Part shown: positions 1-11,100 of the stretch, piece after piece
How the letters are laid out: each line of letters opens with the position of its first letter
Position numbering within the stretch: the stretch's first letter is position 1
Program-made: the position numbers and the translations under genes
Assembly: GCA_963281255.1 (NCBI GenBank)
Contig: OY725497.1
Coordinates: 3,836,968 to 3,900,967, forward strand
Direction of reading: 5' to 3'
From: Aphrocallistes beatrix
Taxonomy: Eukaryota > Porifera > Hexactinellida > Sceptrulophora > Aphrocallistidae
Length of the DNA: 64,000 nucleotides
Notes under the pieces: model-generated
Database searches by the model: none
Told to the model about the DNA's origin: nothing
Seen by the model: the letters and a program-made list of their open reading frames with translations, nothing else

Positions 1-1609
1 TGGGACTCATCACAAAATCTGGATCCATCCCCATGAAGTCTGTGAACGGCTCTAGCTCCCCATTCCCTGCATCCGTCTCCTTCCCCGTCTCCTTATCTTC
101 CTGCTGCTGCTTTCTGGCGCGTTTCTCATTCCGCTTCTGAGCGATGAACGCCATACTCACGTAATGCTCCTGAAATTCTTGGATGTCGAACTCAACCAGG
201 GATGATAGGTACTTCTGGAAGCGCACCATGTTGATCTTTCCCGCCTTGGAGAGATATCCGTCCAGCTTAGGAAGGATCGAGACGTACTTGCGGTGCAGGT
301 AGGGAAGGCCCTCCTGCTTGATGTGCAGGCCAGGAAGGTTAGGAACAAAGTCATTGCCCGCCAGGAAACCCATCAGTACCCAGTCGTCTATGATGCAATC
401 GATATCGAATTCGAATCGGATCTGCTCTTTCAGCTCTTTGAAATCGTACTCCAGATACTTCCGCACGATGGAGAGATGCAGCAGGTGGAAGGTCTGGTCC
501 TCCAGTCGCTTGCTCTTCTTCTGGCCGTGGCCATATCTGAGGAGTGGGGTACGGTATAAATAGCATTTACTCTAGCAGCACAGAGTTGTAACTCACTTTA
601 ACTCTTCTCTCAGGATGGAAAAGTGTGGCTCGTGGGTAGCCAGCCCCAGCATGATGAGGTCAGCGTCCAGGCCGTGCACACAGTGCCGTATGTTGGGATT
701 ATAGTCCGATTGAGAACGACAACAGCGAATGTAATCCATAATCTTATGCTCTCCCTCCCCGGGAATGTTATGTCCGGAGTAGACCACTTCCATGCGCGAC
801 CACAACGCATCTGTGGAGATTTTCCTCTGGATGAAGAATTTGAGGTAGGAATGCAGCCTGCACATGAACTCTGTTCCCGGAGTGATACAGTTGGAGTCGA
901 ATCTTGGACCTTTGGGCACGTTCTCTCCGATGATTTCCTTTTCCTTGTTGTGTTCCATCGCATCTTTAGCAGATCGGAATCTATGTACAGAATAATAAAT
1001 CTCAGAAATTCGCCATTATAGGTAATAGGCTACAAAAGACTTGCGTAAGTGCGTAAGAATTTACCGCTAGCTTGTGATAGAAATGTATCGAAAACTGGGG
1101 CGAAATATTCGAATAATTTCATTTGAAATCTTCAGTTTGTAACACAAATTCAAAGAAATCATTAACAAAATTGTATATGATAGAGTAGGATACAATCTTA
1201 ACCCTTTTAAGAGTTTAGTTTGAACCAACTTCACTGACATAAATGCAAATAATAAAAGCCCAAAAAGCTAAAACTTTCAGGAATGATTGGATAAATGATG
1301 CACATACCTCCTCCCTCTCTGCTGGTTCATCTTGGCCCGGGGGGCTACTCCGTCGACTGCGAGGAAGAAGAGCTTCCTCGGCTTGATTATCTTGAACAAA
1401 TGCTCTACGTAGCGGCCAATGTTATGGAATATCTCCTCCTCCTCTACGATAGGGTTAGGGTCTGAGTCGTCGGGATGGGAACACTGATGGATGATTCCAT
1501 TCATGTCCAAGTAGAAGTGGTCGATCTCTGGAATCTGATAGTCGACCACTGGTTGCAGGAGGCACGGGTATCTCTGACTTAGCCACGCGAAAAATTTTGG
1601 TACACCCAT
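1..1609 (-). CDS. XRN1: 5'-3' exoribonuclease XRN1 (5' part, truncated by window edge)
   Basis: Cytoplasmic 5'-3' exoribonuclease that degrades decapped mRNA. Three exons are visible: 1308-1609, 597-980, and 536 running off the left edge. The joins keep phase (AGG AG|A TTC and TTA AA|A TAT) and use GT-AG borders. The start MGVPKFFAWLSQRYPCL, followed by LYLDMNGIIHQCSHP-type sequence (here YLDMNGIIHQCSHPDD), is the XRN1 signature; XRN2 starts MGVPAFFRWLS. Catalytic-core motifs follow: VDGVAPRAKMNQQRGRR, FDSNCITPGTEFM, SGHNIPGEGEHKIMDYIR, GLDADLIMLGL and DDWVLMGFLAGNDFVP, which carry the acidic metal ligands. Only about the first 400 residues of a protein usually over 1,600 residues long are present. 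The last visible exon is still open at base 1. Confidence 0.93.
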
Positions 1610-1782
1610 TACTGATAATTTTACCTACTGTAATTAAATTAAAAACTACACATTGGAGAGAAATTAATCGAGAACGAGCGTACTAATGGCAAATAATATA
1701 AAAAATAAGCGCGCTTGTAAATCTAATTTACTGAAGGCTATATGTACTAGCTGAGTTCTATTCTAGATTTAAATTTCGATAT

Positions 1783-2123
1783 CAGTAGAACGTCAGTTAT
1801 CCGAACTTCAGTTATCCGAACACTTCAGTTATCCGAACACTTCAGTTATCCGAACCCCTTGGTTGACCAAACTAAAATATATTAAATTTATAAATGATGC
1901 ATCCTTGAGTAGAGAATTGAAAGTACTACACTGCCATCATTTTATATACTTTTGATGATACGTACATAGATCAATATGTATTTTATCCATATTAATCATT
2001 ATGACTACTTAGTACTACTGACAATCTTTTCTATATAATTACATAACAACTTCAGTTATCCGAACATTTCAGTTATCCGAACCCCCTCGGTCCCAACCCG
2101 TTCGGATAACTGACGTCCTACTG
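1783..2123. mobile_element. Pogo/Tigger-like MITE with subterminal repeats
   Basis: The terminal inverted repeats match: the left end reads CAGTAGAACGTCAGTTATCC and the right end, on the minus strand, reads CAGTAGGACGTCAGTTATCC. The unit TTCAGTTATCCGAAC is repeated about four times behind the left end and two to three times before the right end. A TA follows the right end; the left flank reads TAT, so the TA duplication is imperfect by one base. No ORF of transposase size is present, so the element is non-autonomous. CAG-starting TIRs at TA sites are typical of pogo/Tigger elements. It sits between XRN1 and LTV1, and I see no gene in 1610-2391. Confidence 0.75.
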
Positions 2124-2391
2124 TACAACTATGCAGTTATTTAAAATATGTATGAATAAACTATATATATACTATGAACTGAGAGACCAGCACTCAATAA
2201 AATATCGCAGTTTAGTTCTGTGGTTCAACAGGACAGGACTATTAGTCACTAATAGCTCACAAATACTCTCAGGTGTGCTAAATCAGTTTTCTGTGCCAGA
2301 AAGTTCTTCAATCAATTCCGATGAATTACCAAGAGGATGGGAGTTATGACCAAAAAAGATAGCTAAGCTAGCAAAAGGAAACTAATTAGTA

Positions 2392-3681
2392 TCAAACAAC
2401 ATGAACCATGGATACAGAAGAGTCGCATATCTTCGCATTAATTTTTTCAGCTTTATAAATATGTTTCATTTCTTTCTTTCTCTCCCTCGCCTCTTTCCTC
2501 TCAGTTCTCACGGCGAGCTTCCTGTCTTTCCGGTCCTGACTGGATTCTCCCCGAACCCTCGAATGCACCTTCCCGCGCCCTGTCCCTACACTGATACTCA
2601 AGGGGTCGTCGGCGGAATCGGCATCGCTTCGCTCGGGCCTGCTTTTCCTGTGAAGAGGAGGGGGTAGCGGGATCTCCTTGGGATGGTTGTACAGGTTTGA
2701 GTAGGTGCTCAGGATGGACTCACAGTCCCATTGCTCTCTCTCACGAGCTGGACTCAGCATCGCATCCAGTCGGGTGTCAATGTCACTCTCCGAAGAACTT
2801 TCGTCACCACATGATGCAGCCACACGTTTCCCGCTCAAGGAATAGCCCTGTTCACTGTCAACCCGAGTCTGCTTGAACTGACGCACAACCTGTTCCAACA
2901 GCTTGTCTCCTTTACCTCCGACTTCGTCCACAGCTACCATCTCATTGGCTCCCTGTCCGGAGACCCCATCGTCATACTCCTCTATCAGCCGTTCAAACTG
3001 AGCATCCAACAGCTGCATGCCCTCATTCCTGGGGACCGATGATGACGTCATAGAGCAGTCAGTCAGCTTAGACTGTCTGTCCGTATCGTAGTGCTTGCCC
3101 ACTTCACCGGAAGCCGGCTGCTCCCATGGACTATAGTCGCCGAGCAGATCCCGCCATTGACCAGGTGGAGCGCCATACTCGCCACAGAACATCTCACCCT
3201 CTGGAACCTGATTAGCTTGCAGCACGAAGTCATCTTCAAGCTGAGACGATGGGTCCAAGCAATCAACTTCGCCTTCTAGCGCTGCTTGGATATCCTCATC
3301 AATGAACTCTGTCTCACTGAAAGGATCAAAGGGAGGGAGAGGAGGCAGGAGGGATTTAGAGGGGAACACCTCTGGAGGGAGGTCTAGAGAGATACTTGTC
3401 TCCTTCGTAAGAGGGACAGTTTTTAGTAAGGAGCAGGATGATGGTTTCATGTGCTGCATGTAGTCGTATTCATCGGTGAAGTGAATTCCTAACTTATTCT
3501 GCGCCTCAAACTGATCTTCTGGCGGATCCGATTCATCTGAGTCGTGATCGCCGGCGAGAGGAGCTAAGACCATCTGAGGGGCGCCTGGTTCCTTAGAGAG
3601 AGGATCGTCTTGTCCCCTATAAACAAGCTTGTAACTCGAGGAAGTTCTCTTGTCAATCCATGGTTTCTTCTTCCTTCCCAT
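2392..3681 (-). CDS. LTV1: LTV1 ribosome biogenesis factor
   Basis: Factor for 40S subunit maturation and nuclear export. The start chosen is the ATG at 3681 (MGRKKKPWIDKRTSSSYKL), because the 23 upstream codons of the open frame look like untranslated AT-rich sequence. Family landmarks are the basic N-terminus with IDK....Y.L.YRGQDDP, an acidic stretch near residues 50-65, the FTDEYDYMQHMK segment, LEDDFVLQANQV, and a charged, probably helical C-terminus rich in R, K and E. The protein is 429 residues; the human one is about 475. The last residues (from about NAKICDSS) do not resemble the usual LTV1 tail, so the true end could be an unrecognised further exon. Single exon as read. Confidence 0.88.
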   Translation of the reverse strand: MGRKKKPWIDKRTSSSYKLVYRGQDDPLSKEPGAPQMVLAPLAGDHDSDESDPPEDQFEAQNKLGIHFTDEYDYMQHMKPSSCSLLKTVPLTKETSISLDLPPEVFPSKSLLPPLPPFDPFSETEFIDEDIQAALEGEVDCLDPSSQLEDDFVLQANQVPEGEMFCGEYGAPPGQWRDLLGDYSPWEQPASGEVGKHYDTDRQSKLTDCSMTSSSVPRNEGMQLLDAQFERLIEEYDDGVSGQGANEMVAVDEVGGKGDKLLEQVVRQFKQTRVDSEQGYSLSGKRVAASCGDESSSESDIDTRLDAMLSPAREREQWDCESILSTYSNLYNHPKEIPLPPPLHRKSRPERSDADSADDPLSISVGTGRGKVHSRVRGESSQDRKDRKLAVRTERKEARERKKEMKHIYKAEKINAKICDSSVSMVHVV

Positions 3682-4374
3682 TCTAACATCAATCGTAAAA
3701 AACACACTCCAATCAAAATATTGGTATGGAAAATATGAATAATAAAACATTCAAGTATATAAAATAAGTAAAGGGATTGAGCATATTTTGAACATATTTT
3801 GAGCATAATTTGATTATACTTAGTGTATCGTTTGGGCATTTTTAGCATTTTTTGAAATTTAGAACCAACTGTAATCTTGAATCCTGGATTCTGATTTTAA
3901 ACCTTCTGTGAGGTGTGAAATTTTCAGAATTTACACCTAGTTTCAAATCTCCACCAGTTAAGGAATATATCGTACAAATTTGGTGCAATTTGGTTCATTG
4001 AATTTCCAGGAGCAAGCAGACACACGTAAGTATGGACGTAACACGCCGATCATGACATAAGGCATCTCCTATACTATGAGTTGAACTAAAAATCCTAGCG
4101 TTTTATTAATATAGAAGATTGAAATAAATAGAGTATAGTTTCTTTTCAAGAACCACTCAGTAGCAAATACAGATAGACAAAATCTCCAAAGTGCAGCAGC
4201 GAACAAACAACTTTCGTACTTAGTTACAGATTAACTAGACAATCATGCATAAACAAATAAACAAAACAATACTGTGCTTTTTCTGTTGTACTACCAAAGC
4301 GCAAAAATATATTAGCCATATTTTCTAGTGCTGTGACTAATAAGCGAGGAGATTGTTGACACTGTATGTGGGAG
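3682..4374. other. Intergenic region, no gene seen
   Basis: AT-rich sequence between the LTV1 start and the Argonaute stop. It should contain the LTV1 promoter and the Argonaute 3' UTR. No convincing ORF, repeat or RNA gene is visible. Confidence 0.6.
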
Positions 4375-7300
4375 TTAGGCCCAATACATCAGGCCGGTTT
4401 TTATTTTCAACTTCTTACGCTTCTCATCCCAATCAATATGGTCACTGCCCTCACTGCTCCCGCTCCGAACTGAATAAGAGTCGTCTTCAAAACTGGTGGA
4501 CATCATCGCCCTGAAAGCGACCCAATGCGCGTAGTAGACTGGAGCTGGGATGGAAACAGCTTTGGTACAGCGGGCATAGAGGTGACAAAGGTGGTATGTC
4601 AACGCTTGTAGTTGGTTGGAATCGAAGTTGTTCTCATCCCACAGTACATGGTAATGAGCTGGCTTACTGGTGCCCTGAAGACCGAAATGGCTGCAGAGAT
4701 AGAAATCGAACTCCACCGGGTGTGAAACATCAGTGTCTACAACACAGCCAGGAGGTACGTTTTTGCCTCTCCCAACACCGTCGCGTTCATTCTTCGGAAA
4801 CATCCTAAGATGATGACGCTTTTGAACGCAGACAATTGTCACAGCTGGCTGGTATTCGTCAGAGAAACGCCTGCAAGCGGCTCTCAGTGCATTCAGCTCC
4901 TTGTCGAGCACTTTCCGGAACTGTCCCTCTGAAACCCCGTCTCTGTAGTAGATGATTCTCTCCGGCAATCTCCCCTTGCAGTTAGTCTTGAAAGCGCTGA
5001 TTAGCTCCTCGCACATATCTTCAAAGTGGTCGATCATCTCCAGCCGCTCTTTCTTCTTTGGCGCCCCCTTCGGTTGGTCCTTCTTCTCCACGGTGCGGCT
5101 GTGCTTCTGAAAGCGAACACTACTCACATACTTGGCCAGCTTCGAGTCAATGGAGCCCACGGCTGCGGCAATTGACGGCATGACTTCGTCCATGCCCGGG
5201 TGCGGATGGTTCACGTCAGCTCCGATAAACATGATCGGCTTCTTAAACAGGTGTGCGAAGGTTGTGTTTGAAGTGTCAATCACGTGGTTCACTCCGCCCA
5301 GTTTGGCATTCATCTTGAGACAGATGTTCGCAACAGTGCTTTTGTTCGCCTTTAAGATATTCTTATCTTTAACACACTGAGAGAGAACTCCCAGTTCGTA
5401 GTCACAGATCCTTTTCACGTGCTTGTACATCTCCTTGTTGGGAAGAGGGAAAGGCTTCTTTTCGTTCAGAAATATTATGAACATCATTGGGTTGTATTTT
5501 TGAAATAATTTATTGAATTCGTCTTCAATCAAACCAATCTTTCTGAATTCATCTTCGTTCTGGTGTATTTTGGGACAGACTACATCCCGAGGGTCGTTGA
5601 TCATGATTCCGCTATTCTTCCCAACCCCCCTGAGTTCGTCCAGGAAGTTGTACAGCGCATCGTTTCGCACTCCCACGAAGTCTATGATGACCCAGTTATC
5701 CAGCGTCATAGCAGTCTTGAACCGCACCCCCCGGAGGTCCCACGACCCATCTCTAGGCACGAGGTCCTTGTTCTCATATGTAATCTTGGGCGGATCGAGC
5801 ACTCTCCCTTCTACCCCTAGCATATTGGGATTAATCTTGATCCCATAATGGTCTAGCAGGGGAGTGGCGACTAGATTCTCCTTCGAGACCTTTTCTATCT
5901 TCCACATTCTCTCGTCAGCTGGCATGGCTGCTTGCTTGATCATTTCAGAGGTCTGATCGGCTGTTAGCTTCCCCTTCTTATGCTGTCCCCTGACAACAGT
6001 GCACAGCTCCATCGGCAGGAGAGTATTGCCTCTACCCACTAGCACCTGAGGAAGGTTAGGAAACTCAATGCGGATTTTGTATTTTTCTTTAAAATACTTT
6101 TCGCTGTTCGTTTTTGTACCGTCACTGAGTTCGAATTTGTGCTCACTTGCTTTCGTACCGAGCACTTTCTTCTTTTCGTTGCAGAGTTTGTAAGTCCGCT
6201 CATAGCCCATGTGTTTCGTTGTCACCTTTAGACCGCACAAGTGGTTTATAACCTCACAAGCATTCCTCCCTTTCAGTGCGTCTAGAGGGTGACGAGTGTT
6301 GGTGACGTCACAGATGAAGTCGAGGAGGTTGCTATCCTGCATTATGGCCGTGAAAGAGATGTCAATGTTGATGTATGGCTTCCACTGACCGGGACGGAGG
6401 GACTGGTAGTACCCTTCCCAAATGTCACACCCTTGTCCTAGGTTCCTCGCCTTGTAACCAGGATCCAGGTAGTGGCTCCTTCCGATCGTGGTGTAGCGAG
6501 ATTTCGGGAGTTGGCTCAGAATTATTTCGATTGCTTGGATAGCTGACCGACCCAGATCGAACTCTCTCTGTCTTGTGTCTGCTGTTTCGTACGGCCTATC
6601 TCTGTCGATGAATCTCTGCAGCAATGAGAGTTCAACTTCTCCCGTGTGAACGATCTTTAAAAGATGGGTCCGTTTCCTGTTCCCATCCTCTGCATCCTCC
6701 CAGGTCACCTGCGTCTGGAAGGCTCCAGGATTGGATCCCCACAGCCGCTGTTTCGTGTACAGGGCAGCCTGTCCATCGTAGACAGGGAACTTCGGTGCGA
6801 GTTCTTTCGAATTCTGTTTCAAGAAAGCACTCCACACAGATCGACACACGTGCTTCTGTATCACGTTTTCCTCCGGATTCCTTCGCCGCTCATCGAATAT
6901 CTCCACGCGGTATTGATTCAAGATTGTGTTGTCGGGAATTTTGATCCCAAAGAAATTTATTTTCAGCGCAATTCTGCGCCCCAGTGTCCCATGCCCTGAG
7001 CGGGGTCTGGCTGGAGGGTAGAGGTTAGTGCCGGAAACAAGAGCCGAGCTGCTCACACTAGATCCTATCCGCACATCTGCCACAGGTGGTGCAGGAGTGA
7101 CTTCTTCCGGTAGGAAGCTAGCCCCAGGAGACCCCTCACTAAGAGTGAGTGGAGGAGACAGGGACTCAGGAGTGAGGGACCGAAATTCGTCCGGAGACGA
7201 GGTGCTATTAGAAGATGTCGAGGACGAAGTAGTAGTCGGACGATCTTGAATATTCATAGCTGTTAAAGCTTGGGCCACCTCTTGTTGTGGACCTTGTCCC

Positions 7301-7392
7301 CTTTCACTTCCTCTCCCTCTGCCACCCCCTCTGCTCCCTCTACCCCCACGACCTCCCCGACCACGAGCTCCTCTCCCACGTTGATCTGACAT
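4375..7392 (-). CDS. Argonaute protein (AGO clade), intronless, predicted slicer-competent
   Basis: Small-RNA-guided effector of RNA silencing, 1,005 residues in one exon. Order: an RG/GRG-rich tail (residues 1-35), a Ser/Thr/Pro-rich stretch (to about 105), ArgoN and linker 1, PAZ (about 350-460), MID, then PIWI. The MID 5'-phosphate pocket keeps the Y..K...Q...K pattern (YKHVKRI, SQCVKDK, CLKMNAKLGG). The PIWI catalytic tetrad is complete: D726 (GADVNHPHPG), E785 (ERLEMIDHF), D818 (YYRDGVSEGQF) and H956 (YYAHWVAF). About 20 extra, lysine-rich residues (KKDQPKGAPKKK) lie just before the glutamate finger and lengthen the D726-D818 spacing relative to human AGO2. The RG tail resembles PIWI-type arginine-methylation tails, but the core is AGO clade. 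Human AGOs are about 860 residues; the excess is mainly the N-terminal tail. Confidence 0.96.
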   Translation of the reverse strand: MSDQRGRGARGRGGRGGRGSRGGGRGRGSERGQGPQQEVAQALTAMNIQDRPTTTSSSTSSNSTSSPDEFRSLTPESLSPPLTLSEGSPGASFLPEEVTPAPPVADVRIGSSVSSSALVSGTNLYPPARPRSGHGTLGRRIALKINFFGIKIPDNTILNQYRVEIFDERRRNPEENVIQKHVCRSVWSAFLKQNSKELAPKFPVYDGQAALYTKQRLWGSNPGAFQTQVTWEDAEDGNRKRTHLLKIVHTGEVELSLLQRFIDRDRPYETADTRQREFDLGRSAIQAIEIILSQLPKSRYTTIGRSHYLDPGYKARNLGQGCDIWEGYYQSLRPGQWKPYINIDISFTAIMQDSNLLDFICDVTNTRHPLDALKGRNACEVINHLCGLKVTTKHMGYERTYKLCNEKKKVLGTKASEHKFELSDGTKTNSEKYFKEKYKIRIEFPNLPQVLVGRGNTLLPMELCTVVRGQHKKGKLTADQTSEMIKQAAMPADERMWKIEKVSKENLVATPLLDHYGIKINPNMLGVEGRVLDPPKITYENKDLVPRDGSWDLRGVRFKTAMTLDNWVIIDFVGVRNDALYNFLDELRGVGKNSGIMINDPRDVVCPKIHQNEDEFRKIGLIEDEFNKLFQKYNPMMFIIFLNEKKPFPLPNKEMYKHVKRICDYELGVLSQCVKDKNILKANKSTVANICLKMNAKLGGVNHVIDTSNTTFAHLFKKPIMFIGADVNHPHPGMDEVMPSIAAAVGSIDSKLAKYVSSVRFQKHSRTVEKKDQPKGAPKKKERLEMIDHFEDMCEELISAFKTNCKGRLPERIIYYRDGVSEGQFRKVLDKELNALRAACRRFSDEYQPAVTIVCVQKRHHLRMFPKNERDGVGRGKNVPPGCVVDTDVSHPVEFDFYLCSHFGLQGTSKPAHYHVLWDENNFDSNQLQALTYHLCHLYARCTKAVSIPAPVYYAHWVAFRAMMSTSFEDDSYSVRSGSSEGSDHIDWDEKRKKLKIKTGLMYWA

Positions 7393-8191
7393 CTAGATTG
7401 CTAGTTAGAAGGATTTCTAATTCTACCGAAAATATAATAAATTTAGGTAATTCCCCGTAGATTCATTTCCTATATACAAAAACGAATATCAAGTACAAAG
7501 TACGTATATCGAACCATAATCAGGAGCTCTGGGAAGAATAAAGGAACGATAGTGTATATAGAACTGAAGAATGAATATCGAGGAAAGCGTGAAGTTTATA
7601 AACTCGATAATGGAATTACGTAGGTAGGTATGCTGATTTTAAATTAAAGAGCCTATTGAACATACACATTGTTTGAACAGCGGATGAATGAAAACTATTC
7701 AAGGGCCTTTCTTTATTTCTCCAGGTAAATATAATACGTATATAATTCGAGAGTTTCACCTCAATTGATTATTTAAAAGAAAGTTATAACCGTGTAGTCA
7801 GACGATAACGCCTTTAGTGTACTCCACAATCCACGATAATGCAGACAGGTAATACGTATGATTAAAATGGATAATATAATCGATTTGATTAGTAAAAATA
7901 ATTGAGAGATTCAGAATATGTTTCTTATTGATTTTTTTTGGTTTGCAGATTATACTCTATACTATAGTAGCCAACTTAAGAAATTGAGTGGCGATATAAT
8001 AATACGTATGTTATTTTAATTTAAAAATATAATTGAATAATTTGGAATTATAGATTGTGGCATGCTTCGAGGGGGTAGATTCGAATGTATATATGTACTA
8101 TAAATCAAGTATAAACCAAGATACGTAGTATAATACTAATAAAGTATAATTAAGATGTAGCACCTCACCCAATGACACAGCACTAAACTTC
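7393..8191. other. Intergenic region, no gene seen
   Basis: About 0.8 kb of AT-rich DNA between the Argonaute start and the LACTB stop codon. It would hold the Argonaute promoter. No ORF, repeat or RNA gene can be supported. Confidence 0.6.
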
Positions 8192-11100
8192 TCAATCAAA
8201 CACAGAAGAATAAACATCTTCTCCTATGTCTGAAGCTAGCTGGGAGAAGGAAACACTCTCCAAATTTCCTATTATAGCCACAACAACCCCACTAGGAGAT
8301 CTTTCCTCGGACACAATGTCCCCCTCCCTTCCTCTCGGTAAGACCAGTAAGTGACTGGAGGCGCCTACTGAGCCCCCAGAATGGAACACAGCAATTCGCT
8401 GGAGCTCATTGTGTGGGATGGAAGAAATGGTGTTGGATAGTTTCTTAATGAACCAACCGAGACCTGTGCATACTCCGTTGGGTTGAGATGGACCCTGACA
8501 ACTCCACAACCTCCCAGCCGTATCCGGTGACAATACGTGCTTATTCGTGATGCTACGCGAATCAATAGAGTGGACACCTTGATAGAAACTCAACATGACA
8601 CTGCCAAACCTGCCCACATCGAGAACATTAGAAACAAACCCTCCACCTGCCCACTTATAAGAGTTATCAACATACGGCGTGTTCTTCAACTTGTTCCCCT
8701 CTTTCCTGTCGTAGAACCTGCTTCTGTGAGGAAGTAGAGGGTCGTTTAATTCCCCCTGCGTGCTAGTCAGCTGATACGGTGAGAACACGTGGTTATGCAT
8801 GAATGTTAAGAAGCGCTCCTCCCCTGCAGTCTCGACAGCGGCACTGACCAATGTCCACGCGAGAGTAGAGTAGAGGAAGCGCGTGTTAGGGGCGTGCATC
8901 AGTTCGTCTGCTTTAAACAGCTGTAGGGAGGAACTCATGTCGGAGAAGTGAGATTTACTATGCCATTCTGTGTCAATGCTGGATTCCTAAAACAGAGTCA
9001 ATTATTGTGCAATGCCTACGATACGCTATAAAGAATTATAAAATGTCGGTCGACAGACCGATAGTGCAGCTCTATTAAAACTCGAAGATCTAAGCGAAAT
9101 CTTTACACCTCACCAAGATATGTGACAAATTGTGCTGACCAATCAAAAACGACGTACATACATAGAGACGAGCGTTGTACAACATTCATGCTATAAGGGA
9201 ATCTCTTTTGGAATTGCACTAAAAATTATCTATCATATTAGTACTTAGTTAAAAGAGTTGCATGAGTTCTCACTTGTGTTTTACCTTCTCCTTTCTCGAC
9301 TGGTTTAACCTTTCCCTTGTAGTTCCTGATGCCCGACATGTGAGACATAACATTTCTTGTCGTTATCTCAACCTCTGTTCCATCGAACGTCTTGACTGGA
9401 AAGTCTGGCACATACTTCTGTACAGGTAGGTCGATATCCAGCTTTCCTTCCTGCCAAAGTATGGCAACGGCAGCAGCAGTCATAGGCTTGCTAATGCTAG
9501 CAATGCGCATGACTGTGTAAGGGGTACATGGGACTAAGCTCTCTACGTCAGAGTATCCATACCCTCTGCTCCACACCAGTCTACCGTTGACAGAGACGGA
9601 TGCGCTGAGACCTGGAATACCTAAATAGAAAGAAAAATGTGAAATTCACACACACAACGAAAAGTTATACTCCAAAGAATTTGATAGAGTTCCTCTATTA
9701 TAAAATCAATTTTCTAACTTACATTAATGAACGATATACAATTTCTAGCGCAGGTGAATTGCAAATGAAATTCTTAAATTCCGAACTGAATTTATAATTC
9801 AATAGAGGCTATTTATAGTTACAGCGTTTAATTTAGATAATGAACACGTAATACAGTTGCCATAGAAACTGAGACTATTACACAAGAGCTGGGAATTCCC
9901 TAGATATTATTAGAATAGAATGAGCATTATTAAAACTTCTTCAGCAGTTTTGTGCGTCTTCACAAGACGTGGTGTAACCTCATGTTTATGGAACGATATG
10001 CAATTTAGAATGTACTCATTTGCAGATCTCGTTCTATTTTAAGTAGTGTGTAGACTAGAGCCAAGCTTGTAAAAGGTTAGGTCAGGACTTCCCAAATGAT
10101 GCTAGTTAGATAGTAGAGGATTGTATTTTCATTCTAAATCAAAATTCATAATTTAGGAGCATTGACAGGTTGTGGCGCTTCTAACTTTGCAAATAGAGGC
10201 ATATGGCACTCCACCTTATCTAATCTAATTGGGAAGCGGGAAGCCCTGGGTTAGGTCATACACGCGTATTTTATCAAAGTGTAAAAATGTCTTGAAAACG
10301 AGGTCGACAGTTGACTATGTACATGGATGACATTCAACATACCATCGACATTAACCGTATAAGTGCTAGAGAATTTGATAAAAGGCTGCAGTTGTACAAA
10401 TTTCATAAAACAAATGATTCAGGTACATTCCTCAATTGCATTGGGGTAACTGTTGTAGGATTCAACCTTGTATTGCTATGCTGCTGCTGTTCAATGTATC
10501 AGCACATAGATGCTAGATTGAATGAATAACTCTGCAATCAGTGAGCGAAATTTCGTGCAAATTTCGCTCGCTCTCTCGGAATGAGTTCTCCCTTCGCAAG
10601 GTTTTACTATTTTAAGGGGGTGAGAGCTACCTTCTGAAAAATAATTCGTTTGTTTACGCTATAAAGCAAAAATTAAATTGCTGGCTGTTCCACAGTGAAA
10701 AATAAGTAAACATTGCATTGCAACTATTCCGAGCAAGTGAAATTTTGCATGAATTTGTCAGCAAGCAAAGCTTGCTTACGAATTCCTGATAAATTTTTCT
10801 GCAAAAACTAAATCGAAGAGATCCATTCCTTTATTCCTAGAGTCGGAACTAAATCGCATAGCGCTATTGATAGCTGATCGATAAGAGTTGTGGAACATGC
10901 CCATCTATCATTCCAGATTAAAAATCCCAGGGTGCAAATCTATAAACGCACCTTACAAAAATGTTTGTATACTTTAAACTCTGGTCAGAGTATCAGATCA
11001 TCAGCATTTATTTCAAAGTGGTCATCCTGTGCCACACACGTGTAATTGCATAGGAAGCACACTAAAATATGAATATTTCGAGAATAAAACATGCTCGAAA

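Noticed and set aside
2131-2349. 72-codon plus-strand ORF between XRN1 and LTV1
   Set aside because: Its upstream end abuts the MITE, composition is AT-rich, and nothing is recognisable.
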